Source: Rhodospirillaceae bacterium
GTDB taxonomy: Bacteria; Pseudomonadota; Alphaproteobacteria; Bin65
Assembly: GCA_011523655.1 (NCBI GenBank)
Contig: WTGH01000024.1
Location: forward strand, 124,001 to 188,000
DNA: 64,000 bases
Direction: 5' to 3'
Position 1 is the stretch's first letter. Every line of letters begins with the position of its first letter. Positions 57,681 to 64,000 of the stretch are shown here, one piece after another. The position numbers and the translations under genes were made by a program. The notes under the pieces are model-generated. The model did no database searches and was not told the DNA's origin. It worked only from the letters and a program-made list of their open reading frames with translations.

Positions 57681-58663
57681 CCCGCGAGCCCTGTTTCGAT
57701 AACGATCTTGCCGGTCGATTTGCGCGCCAGCAGCATGGCCATCGCGGCCGATGTTTCCTCCAGCCCGAAGGTGGCCGAGATGTGCGGCTTCAGCAGGCCG
57801 TCGGCGTACCAGCCGAGCAGTTCCTCGAAGCTGCGCAGGATCACCGGCGGATCGTTCTTCATATAGGCGCCCCAGAACACACCTACGGCGGCGGCGTTCT
57901 TGAGCAGCAGATAGTTGGCCGGCGCCTGCGGGATGCGGCCGGCGGCAAAGCCGATGACCAGCAGCCGGCCTTCCCAGGCGATGCAGCGCAGCGAGGCGTC
58001 GAACACGTCGCCGCCGACCGGGTCGTAGATCACGTTGGCGCCCTTGCCGCCGGTCAGTTCCAGGACCCGGCTGCGGATATCCTCCTCGGAATAGTCGATC
58101 GTCGCGTCGGCGCCGTTGGCTTCGGCGATCGCGCGTTTCTCCGCGCCCCGGGCCGTGCCGATCACGCGCGCGCCGAGCACCTTGCCGATCTGGACCGCCG
58201 TCAGTCCGACGCCGCCGGCCGCGCCATGAACCAGCAGGGTTTCGCCCGTTTGAAGCGCGCCGCGATGGCGCAGCGCGAGATGCGACGTGCCGTAGGCGAC
58301 CGGGAAGGCGGCCGCGTCGGCGAAACCCATGCTGTCGGGAATTTTCAGAACCCGCCCCGCTTCCGTGACGCAACGTTCGGCAAATCCGCCATGGCCGGTC
58401 AGCGCCATGACCCGGTCGCCCTCCTTCAGGCCGGAAACGCCGGCGCCCACGGCCTCGATCTCGCCGGCGGCCTCCATGCCCGGGCTGAAGGGGAACGGCG
58501 GTTTTTCCTGGTATTTGCCGGCCACGATCAGCGTGTCGGCAAAGTTCAGGCCCGCGGCATGAACGGCGATGCGCACCTCGCCCGCTTCCGGATCGCGCAC
58601 CGGCAGCGAATCCACCGTCAGGTTTTCCGGATCGGTCCATTCCCGAACAACGACTGCCCGCAT
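57677..58663 (-). CDS. NADPH:quinone-oxidoreductase-like zinc-independent MDR protein
   Basis: A 328-residue medium-chain reductase. VHGAAGGVGLTAVQIGKVLGARVIG (about 140-164) is the NADPH-binding fold, FSPGMEAAGEIEAVGAGV is the family strand and AHAAGLNFADTLIVAGKY the active-site region. No structural zinc cysteines are present. It is probably a quinone or enone reductase. Converges with the Lon-family gene; ends overlap by four bases. Confidence 0.85.
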   Translation of the reverse strand: MRAVVVREWTDPENLTVDSLPVRDPEAGEVRIAVHAAGLNFADTLIVAGKYQEKPPFPFSPGMEAAGEIEAVGAGVSGLKEGDRVMALTGHGGFAERCVTEAGRVLKIPDSMGFADAAAFPVAYGTSHLALRHRGALQTGETLLVHGAAGGVGLTAVQIGKVLGARVIGTARGAEKRAIAEANGADATIDYSEEDIRSRVLELTGGKGANVIYDPVGGDVFDASLRCIAWEGRLLVIGFAAGRIPQAPANYLLLKNAAAVGVFWGAYMKNDPPVILRSFEELLGWYADGLLKPHISATFGLEETSAAMAMLLARKSTGKIVIETGLAG

Positions 58664-58687
58664 GGCGTATCTTCCCCTTATCGATTT

Positions 58688-59716
58688 TCAGAGTCTGCCC
58701 AGCCATCCGGGCGCGATGTCGAAACTGCCGACGATTTCGCCGGCGGCATTCCGGATCGGCGGCTCCACATAGGGGCGGAGCGCGGCCCAGTCCGCATCGT
58801 CCAGCAGTTCGAGATAGCGCAGGATGGCGGCCATCGCCACCTCCGCAGCCCGGCGCGCCCCGTCGTCGATCTTCAGCGCAACGCCGAGACCGAAATAGGG
58901 CAGGGCCGCCGCATAGACGCCTTCCGCGCCGGTCTTGACGACAAGGCCGTGGCCTTTCCGGCGTGTCAGAGCCGTATCGAACCGCTCGCTTCCGGCGACA
59001 TGTTCGGGATAGCTGGCGATGGCGACCCTGAGCCGCCGGATCGCGGACTGGCGCGGTACCGGCAGGCCGCGCGTATCGGCGAAACGGGCGAACCCGCGCG
59101 CGATGGCGTGCAGCGGGATGGCCCAGCAGGGTGCGCCGCAGCCGTCGACGGTCAGCGCCGCCCCGGTCAGATCCGCTTCGGTCATTTCGGACAGAATTTC
59201 CCGGATGCGCCGTTGTACGGGATGGTCCGGTCTTGCGTATCCCTCCAGGGGCTGGCCGTTATTGAGCGCCGCCGAGATCATCGCCAGATGTTTGCCGCTG
59301 CAGTTGTTGTGGAGCCGCGTCGGCGCTTCGCCGTTCGCCTCCATGCGGACGCCCGACATGTGGCCGAGCGGCAGATGCGGTCCGCAGGCCAGTGCCGCTT
59401 CGGGCACGTCCAGCCGGTGCAGCCAGCGCCGCCCCGTGCGCACATGGATCGGATCGCCGCTGTGGGAGGCGCAGGCCAGGGCGATTTCGTCGCCGGTGGC
59501 TTTCCAGACGTCCGCGGCGCCGTCTTCGATGAACGGGATCGCCTGAAGCGGCTTGATCGCCGAACGCGGCAGGACGGGCCGTCCGATCGCGCCCGCTGCG
59601 AGCACGGTTTCGCCGTCGGCATCGATCACGCACACGGCGCCGCGATGGACGCTTTCCGGAAAGCCCGAGCGGGTGACGTTGATCAGTACGGGATTGGGCG
59701 ACGGATCGTCGGTCAT
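58688..59716 (-). CDS. Asparaginase, Rhizobium AnsA-like
   Basis: A 342-residue enzyme of the Rhizobium etli AnsA-type asparaginases. HNNCSGKHLAMI (about 137-148) and LTVDGCGAPCWAIPLHAIARGF (about 188-209) contain the conserved Ser, Lys and Cys of the family; RSAIKPLQAIPF holds the catalytic Ser-Lys pair. Converts asparagine to aspartate. Precedes the reductase gene on the same strand. Confidence 0.87.
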   Translation of the reverse strand: MTDDPSPNPVLINVTRSGFPESVHRGAVCVIDADGETVLAAGAIGRPVLPRSAIKPLQAIPFIEDGAADVWKATGDEIALACASHSGDPIHVRTGRRWLHRLDVPEAALACGPHLPLGHMSGVRMEANGEAPTRLHNNCSGKHLAMISAALNNGQPLEGYARPDHPVQRRIREILSEMTEADLTGAALTVDGCGAPCWAIPLHAIARGFARFADTRGLPVPRQSAIRRLRVAIASYPEHVAGSERFDTALTRRKGHGLVVKTGAEGVYAAALPYFGLGVALKIDDGARRAAEVAMAAILRYLELLDDADWAALRPYVEPPIRNAAGEIVGSFDIAPGWLGRL

Positions 59717-59817
59717 AGGCTCAGGGCGGGACCAGGAGAGACCGGGGGCGTTAGACCGGGCCCGAATTTCGCAATGTCATCTTGTCCGGTTCATAGAGGC
59801 AGGCCACATCACTGTCC

Positions 59818-60378
59818 ATGCGCGGATATTTCGGCATCGGGGCGGAAGGTGTTTCGAAGGCCATGAATGCGGGCGCGCTGTTTCGCACCGCCCACGCCTT
59901 CGGCGCCAGCTTTCTGTTCACCGTCGATGCCGCCTGCAGCCGGAGCGAACTCGGAAAATCCGATACGTCCAAAAGCTGGGCGCATGTGCCGCTGCACGAT
60001 TTCGAGTCCTGGCGGGACATCCGCCTGCCCGCAGGCTGTAGCCTTGTCGGCATCGAGCTGACGGAGAGTGCGATCGAACTGCCCAGTTTCACCCATCCGC
60101 CGCAGGCGGCCTATATCCTGGGGCCGGAACGCGGGAGTCTTTCGCCGGAAGTCACCGCGTTGTGCGCGCATGTGGTGAAGATCCCGACCAAATTCTCCGT
60201 GAACGTTGCTTTGGCCGGCGCGATCGTGATGTATGATCGGCTTCTGTCGATGGGCCGCTTCGCGCGTCGGCCGGAGATGCCGGGCGGGCCGGCGGAGTCT
60301 CTGCCGCCGCCGGAATTCGGCCCGCCGCTATGGGTGCGAAAGCAGCGAAACCGGGAAAAGTTGGGTGAATCGGGATAG
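59818..60378 (+). CDS. RNA 2'-O-methyltransferase, SpoU/TrmH family
   Basis: A 186-residue SPOUT enzyme. Motif 1 is NAGALFRTAHAFGA (about 17-30), motif 2 is AYILGPERGSLSPEV (about 99-113) and motif 3 is KIPTKFSVNVALAGAIVMYDRL (about 121-142), which form the trefoil knot that binds SAM. Substrate (tRNA or rRNA) is not readable. Tail (after 155) is Pro-rich. Confidence 0.88.
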   Translation: MRGYFGIGAEGVSKAMNAGALFRTAHAFGASFLFTVDAACSRSELGKSDTSKSWAHVPLHDFESWRDIRLPAGCSLVGIELTESAIELPSFTHPPQAAYILGPERGSLSPEVTALCAHVVKIPTKFSVNVALAGAIVMYDRLLSMGRFARRPEMPGGPAESLPPPEFGPPLWVRKQRNREKLGESG

Positions 60379-60388
60379 TCCCGCCGGA

Positions 60389-60928
60389 ATGTTGGCCAGG
60401 ATCTGCCGGCATGCTGCCGCGATTGCCTGCGTCGGCGCCGGGGCGGTTGCGGCCCTGCAGGGGCCGGCCGCGGCGCAATCCGCGCCGAAGAGTTTCATCG
60501 CCAAATACAAGGACTGGGAAGTCCACAAGGCCAAGGCCGCGGGGGCAGCCGTCTGCTATGCGGCCGCCATACCGAAACAGAGCCGGGGAAAATACAAGCG
60601 CCGGGGCGAGACCAGCCTGCTGGTTTCCTTCTGGCCGAAGCACAAGGTGCGCGGGCAGGTCGAGGTCCGCGCCGGCTACCGCTACAAGGCCGGCATCACC
60701 GCCACGCTGAAATTCAACAATGGCGCGACGTTCAAGCTCCGCACCAGCGCGGACAGCGCCTGGGGCAAGGATGCGGCCGAAGACCGGAAGATCGTCAGGA
60801 ACCTGTCCGACCGCGCGCGCCTGACCGTAACCGGCCGGTCGTCGCGCGGCACGCTGACGGTGGACACATATTCGCTGGCCGGATTTCGGGCGGCCTTTGC
60901 CCGGGCGAAATCCGCCTGCGGCATGTAG
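60389..60928 (+). CDS. Invasion-associated locus B (IalB) family protein
   Basis: A 179-residue exported protein: signal peptide AAAIACVGAGAVAALQGPAAAQS, then the IalB-like domain with KDWEVHKAKAAGAAVCYAAAIPKQ (Cys 1), FNNGATFKLRTSADSAWGKD and a C-terminal AKSACGM. IalB proteins are periplasmic in Bartonella and relatives but widely spread in free-living Alphaproteobacteria. Start at 60389 picked for the signal peptide. It begins ten bases after the methyltransferase stop. Confidence 0.85.
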   Translation: MLARICRHAAAIACVGAGAVAALQGPAAAQSAPKSFIAKYKDWEVHKAKAAGAAVCYAAAIPKQSRGKYKRRGETSLLVSFWPKHKVRGQVEVRAGYRYKAGITATLKFNNGATFKLRTSADSAWGKDAAEDRKIVRNLSDRARLTVTGRSSRGTLTVDTYSLAGFRAAFARAKSACGM

Positions 60929-61117
60929 CGGCCTGCCGCAACGGCGACAGGACGCCCGCCCGCGGCGTCGCGGGCCTCGCCCGTAGTCCCCGCTACGCGC
61001 TTCGGCCCGCTTCTGGCGGATCGAACGTCCGGACGCGACGCAGGCCGTGACTGTGGGGAGAAATCCGGGTTAAACAGAGGCGTCAACCTCGCGCCCGGCA
61101 ATTCCGGTAGTACGCCC

Positions 61118-61933
61118 ATGATTCGCAGCAATCCCGTGAAGGCCCGGCTTGCGGCCGGCAGGAAATCCCTCGGCCTCTGGCTGGTGGCCAACAGCAGCAT
61201 GAACGCGGAGATCGTCGCCCGGGCCGGCCTCGATTTCGTCATCATCGATCACGAGCACGGGCCGGGCGACCTGATGGGGGCGGCGGCGCAGATGCAGGCG
61301 CTGCGCTCCGGCAGCATCGGCGCGGCCAACGATGACGGCCGCGAGCCGGGCGGACCGGCCGCGTTCATCCGGGTGCCGTGGAACGATACGCCCTACATCA
61401 AGCGTGCGCTGGATACCGGTGCCGAGGGCATCATGGTGCCCTATGTAGAGACCGCCGCAGAGGCCGAGGTGGCGGTGCGCGCCTGCAAATACCCGCCGGC
61501 CGGCAACCGGGGCTGCGCCGTCAGCGCGATCCGCGCCACCGGGTTCGGGCACGATTCGGCCGAATACTGGAACCGCATCGACGGCGAAGTCTGCACCATA
61601 ATTCAGATCGAGACGCAGAAGGGTGTCGCCAACATTCCGGAAATCGCGCAGGTCGACGGCGTCGATATCCTGTTCATCGGCCCGACCGACCTGACCGCCA
61701 CCAGCGGCTACAACCCGACCGTGCCGTCCGCTGAGGCCCGCGGACTCATCGAAAGCGCCGAAGCTGCCGTGAAGGCTTCGGGCAAGCCGATGGCCGCCGT
61801 ACCCAATTCCGGCCATTCTCCCGCACAGATGTTCGACCGCGGTTACGATCTCGTCGCCGCCGGCAGCGACCTCTCGCTGATCCGGGCCGGCGCCCGCGCC
61901 GCCATGGACGCCCACCGCGAGCTATGGGGCTGA
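61118..61933 (+). CDS. HpcH/HpaI aldolase family protein
   Basis: A 271-residue class II aldolase barrel. LDFVIIDHEHGPGD gives the catalytic His and acid (about 38-51), IRVPWNDTPYIKRALDTGAEGIMVPYVE the Arg, IIQIETQKGV the metal-binding Glu and DILFIGPTDLTAT the other ligand Asp. These enzymes cleave 2-keto-3-hydroxy acids, such as 4-hydroxy-2-oxoheptanedioate. Upstream (60929-61117) is a 189-base gap with GC-rich hairpins only. Confidence 0.88.
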   Translation: MIRSNPVKARLAAGRKSLGLWLVANSSMNAEIVARAGLDFVIIDHEHGPGDLMGAAAQMQALRSGSIGAANDDGREPGGPAAFIRVPWNDTPYIKRALDTGAEGIMVPYVETAAEAEVAVRACKYPPAGNRGCAVSAIRATGFGHDSAEYWNRIDGEVCTIIQIETQKGVANIPEIAQVDGVDILFIGPTDLTATSGYNPTVPSAEARGLIESAEAAVKASGKPMAAVPNSGHSPAQMFDRGYDLVAAGSDLSLIRAGARAAMDAHRELWG

Positions 61934-61953
61934 CAGATGCCTGCGCGAAAGTA

Positions 61954-61983
61954 ACATTAGTATTGCTTTTGTATTTGTAATGT
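61954..61983. promoter_or_regulatory. Inverted repeat ACATTA-N18-TAATGT before the toxin gene
   Basis: Arms at 61954-61959 and 61978-61983, ending four bases before the toxin start codon, in an AT-rich spacer. Typical position for antitoxin auto-repression. Confidence 0.4.
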
Positions 61984-61987
61984 AGTT

Positions 61988-62263
61988 ATGACGTATTTAC
62001 GATTTGAATGGGATGCCGCAAAGAGCGAACGTCTCAGGGCAGAACGGGGATTTGGCTTCGAAGACATCGTTGCGGCCGTCAACGCCGGCCATATGATCGA
62101 CGACATCCCAAACCCCTCGTCGAAATATCGCGGCCAGAGAGTGATGGTTATCGCGATGTTCGATTACGTGATTCTCGTGCCCTATGTTAGAGACGCCGAC
62201 CGGGCATTCCTGAAGACCGCCTTTCCTAGCCGAAAGGCTCGAAAGAAGTATCGGGGTGACTGA
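61988..62263 (+). CDS. BrnT-family toxin
   Basis: A 91-residue protein of the BrnT fold: FEWDAAKSERLRAERGFGFEDIVAAV (about 6-31), then RGQRVMVIAMFDYVILVPYV and RAFLKTAFPSRKARKKY. BrnT is an RNase-like toxin fold that blocks translation. The partner antitoxin starts two bases after its stop (62266), so the two form an operon. Base composition is AT-richer than the flanking genes. Confidence 0.82.
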   Translation: MTYLRFEWDAAKSERLRAERGFGFEDIVAAVNAGHMIDDIPNPSSKYRGQRVMVIAMFDYVILVPYVRDADRAFLKTAFPSRKARKKYRGD

Positions 62264-62265
62264 GC

Positions 62266-62586
62266 ATGCCGAGAACTCGAATTGTCGAAGATCCGCCGTT
62301 TCTGGACGACGAGGAACGCGATGACATCCGCGCCGCCGAAAGAAGTATCGAGGCGCGAAAAGATTCGGTCACAGAACCGGACTTTGCTGAACGCAAGATG
62401 GAATTGGAGGCAATTGCACGCGCGACACTGGCGCCGCCAAAAACGCAAATTACAACACGGCTCCAAACGAGTGATCTCGCAAGACTAAAGGCGATCGCGC
62501 TCGCCAAAGGGCTGCCGTATCAAGCGCTGCTTTCATCGATCGTCCATCAATATGTTGAGGGCACGCTTGTCGAGAAACGTCCCTGA
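62266..62586 (+). CDS. CopG/BrnA-like antitoxin
   Basis: A 106-residue protein. The C-terminal part TRLQTSDLARLKAIALAKGLPYQALLSSIVHQYVEGTL (about 62-99) is a ribbon-helix-helix DNA-binding domain; the acidic N-terminal tail (residues 1-50) likely wraps the toxin. The toxin-first gene order is that of brnTA. It probably represses the operon together with BrnT. Confidence 0.78.
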   Translation: MPRTRIVEDPPFLDDEERDDIRAAERSIEARKDSVTEPDFAERKMELEAIARATLAPPKTQITTRLQTSDLARLKAIALAKGLPYQALLSSIVHQYVEGTLVEKRP

Positions 62587-62610
62587 CAGGTCAGTAGAGA
62601 CTTTCGCCGC

Positions 62611-63648
62611 ATGACCCTCACGAACCGCCAGTGGCTGCTGGCCGAACGGCCGGCCGGGATGTTCGACGAATCCAATTTCCGGCTCGTGGAAACGCCGATC
62701 CCGGAACCGGGCGAAGGCGAAATCCTGATCCACAACATCTGGCTCTCGGTCGATCCCTACATGCGTGGCCGGATGAATGCCGGGAAAAGCTATGCGAAAC
62801 CGGTCGAAGTCGGCGCCGTCATGGAGGGCGGCACGGTCGGCGAGGTCGTCGCGTCGAATCATCCGGACTTCCGTGTCGGCGACATCGTCGAGGAGCGGCT
62901 GGGCTGGCAGGAATACGGTGTCACCGGCGGCCGGCTCACCCGCAGGATCGATCCTGCCCTGGCGCCGGTTTCGACCGCCGTCGGCGTTCTCGGCATGCCC
63001 GGCATGACAGCCTATTTCGGCACGAAAGAGGTGATGGGCGTCAAGGCGGGCGGCACGGTCGTCGTGTCGGCCGCGTCCGGCGCCGTCGGCGGGCTGGTCG
63101 GCCAGATCGCCCGGATCGAGGGCGCCGCACGGGTTGTCGGCATCGCCGGCGGCGAGGCCAAGTGCGGCTATTGCGTCGACGAGCTGGGCTATGACGGCTG
63201 CATCGACTATCGCCAGTTCGGCAAGGACAGCGCGACGCTCGGGGCGGCGCTGGCGGAGGCCTGCCCGGACGGCATCGACGGCTATTTCGACAATGTCGGC
63301 GGCTGGATTTCCGACGCGATCTATCCACGGACCAATCCGTTCGGCCGGATCGCGATCTGCGGCATGATCAGCGAATACAACCTGACCGAACCGGAACGGG
63401 TGCCGCGCTATACCCGCCAGATCCTCACCAACCGCCTGCGCGTCACCGGTTTCATCGTCACCGATTTCTGGAGCCGCTGGCAGGAGGGCCTGGAGGCGAT
63501 GGCCGGCTGGATCGCCGACGGCCGGATCAGGTATCGGGAGGATGTCGAGGTCGGCATCGAAAATGCGCCCAGGGCCCTGCTGAAGCTGTTCCGCAGCGAG
63601 AATTTCGGCAAGCAGTTGGTCAGGCTGCGCGACGACCCGACGGGCTGA
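62611..63648 (+). CDS. NADP-dependent oxidoreductase, MDR family (CurA-like)
   Basis: A 345-residue zinc-free medium-chain reductase. LSVDPYMRGRMN (about 47-58) and VVVSAASGAVGGLVGQIARIEGAARVVGIAGGEAK (about 149-183) fix the NADPH fold, and YFDNVGGWISDAIYP the active-site region. It resembles leukotriene B4 dehydrogenase and curcumin reductase. Begins 24 bases after the antitoxin stop; independent function. Confidence 0.88.
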   Translation: MTLTNRQWLLAERPAGMFDESNFRLVETPIPEPGEGEILIHNIWLSVDPYMRGRMNAGKSYAKPVEVGAVMEGGTVGEVVASNHPDFRVGDIVEERLGWQEYGVTGGRLTRRIDPALAPVSTAVGVLGMPGMTAYFGTKEVMGVKAGGTVVVSAASGAVGGLVGQIARIEGAARVVGIAGGEAKCGYCVDELGYDGCIDYRQFGKDSATLGAALAEACPDGIDGYFDNVGGWISDAIYPRTNPFGRIAICGMISEYNLTEPERVPRYTRQILTNRLRVTGFIVTDFWSRWQEGLEAMAGWIADGRIRYREDVEVGIENAPRALLKLFRSENFGKQLVRLRDDPTG

Positions 63649-63674
63649 GCCGGCCTGAGCCGGGCTGCGTCCGG

Positions 63675-64000
63675 CTACGCCGGCTGCCCCGGTTCCGTTT
63701 CTCCGGGTCGCGGCGCTGCGGCGGCCGGCGCCGGCGGGAACACGGCGGTGAAGCGGCTGCCCACGCCGATTTCGCTAGCAATTTCCAGCCGCCCGCCATG
63801 GCGCGCCAGAATATGCTTGACGATCGCCAGCCCCAGGCCGGCGCCGCCGGAATCGGGCGTTTGACCGCCGGCGCCGGCAGGGGTCCCGCCGGAAGGTGCC
63901 GCAACATTCGCCCCGACATTGCGCGCGCGAGCAACGTCGACGCGGTAGAACCGCTCGGTCAGCCGCGGCAGATGTTCCTCCGGAATGCCGTCGCCGCAGT
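63675..64000 (-). CDS. Sensor histidine kinase, C-terminal part (runs off the window)
   Basis: The last 108 codons of a histidine-kinase ATPase domain. The G1-box [20 protein letters not shown] and the G2-box [13 protein letters not shown] are complete, followed by [18 protein letters not shown]. Between F-box and G2-box there is an insert of about 28 residues rich in Gly, Ala and Pro (positions about 25-50 of the visible part), which is unusual for an ATP lid. The PhoR/EnvZ-type layout of these boxes is typical, but the sensor part lies outside the window. Confidence 0.85.
   Translation of the reverse strand, partial: CGDGIPEEHLPRLTERFYRVDVARARNVGANVAAPSGGTPAGAGGQTPDSGGAGLGLAIVKHILARHGGRLEIASEIGVGSRFTAVFPPAPAAAAPRPGETEPGQPA

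Noticed and set aside
54918..58706. 1,262-codon frame opposite the Lon-family gene
   Set aside because: It runs across three well-supported genes and reads like low-complexity Gly/Arg/Asp protein.

Overview
The window is high-GC (mostly two-thirds G+C by eye), densely coded DNA from an alphaproteobacterium, most likely of the Rhodospirillales or a related order. Supporting signs are the ftsK-lolA-xthA neighbourhood, a GlnK-AmtB operon behind a sigma-54 promoter, a GTTC-N7-GTTC (alphaproteobacterial type) SOS box in front of recA, the fabA-fabB pair, DUF971 and Trm112 genes beside a UbiH-type hydroxylase, and IalB and Blh-type proteins. No rRNA or tRNA gene was recognised.

Layout. 1-2335: the 3' part of an unusual ABC ATPase gene, a cyclic-nucleotide-binding protein and a methyltransferase. 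2349-8587 (minus): ftsK, lolA, a class-I glutamine amidotransferase-like hydrolase, xthA and a beta-lactamase-fold hydrolase. 8776-11834 (minus): glnK, amtB and a second amt gene, with a sigma-54 promoter upstream. 12107-16206: a ubiquinone-type hydroxylase, DUF971, Trm112 and Lon-substrate-binding genes, a 795-bp gene-free stretch with promoter and operator-like signals, and a ferredoxin-like gene. 16247-24215: alaS, a MaoC hydratase, a GFA protein, recA, fabB, fabA and a glycerophosphodiesterase. 24288-34173 (minus): the translation/transcription operon rimP-nusA-ylxR/L7Ae-infB-rbfA-truB-rpsO-pnp, behind a promoter and an intrinsic-terminator-like leader. 34459-43842: mainly oxidoreductases, transport and catabolic genes, including a MarR regulator divergent from a luciferase-like monooxygenase.

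44199-48986 is the accessory part. A small heat-shock gene is followed by two copies of a unit made of a hairpin with a GCAA loop, a SOS-box promoter and a CoA-transferase B-subunit gene. The first copy ends in a truncated A-subunit gene, and the joint carries a 9-bp microhomology, so this looks like a tandem duplication. Inserted in the first copy is a 1.32-kb, AT-richer element (44983-46301) with 32-bp imperfect terminal inverted repeats. It carries a compact three-gene cargo operon of largely unknown function and only the N-terminal part of an IS1-like transposase.

49164-64000: a multi-spanning transporter, an isolated ccmC, a lipid-A-synthase N-domain protein, a thermonuclease-like protein, proline iminopeptidase, pterin dehydratase, a minimal zinc peptidase, a Lon-family protease, quinone-oxidoreductase-like enzymes, an asparaginase, an RNA methyltransferase, an IalB protein, an HpcH/HpaI aldolase, a BrnT/CopG-like toxin-antitoxin pair and the 3' end of a sensor kinase gene. 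All assignments come from reading the sequence; no database search was run.
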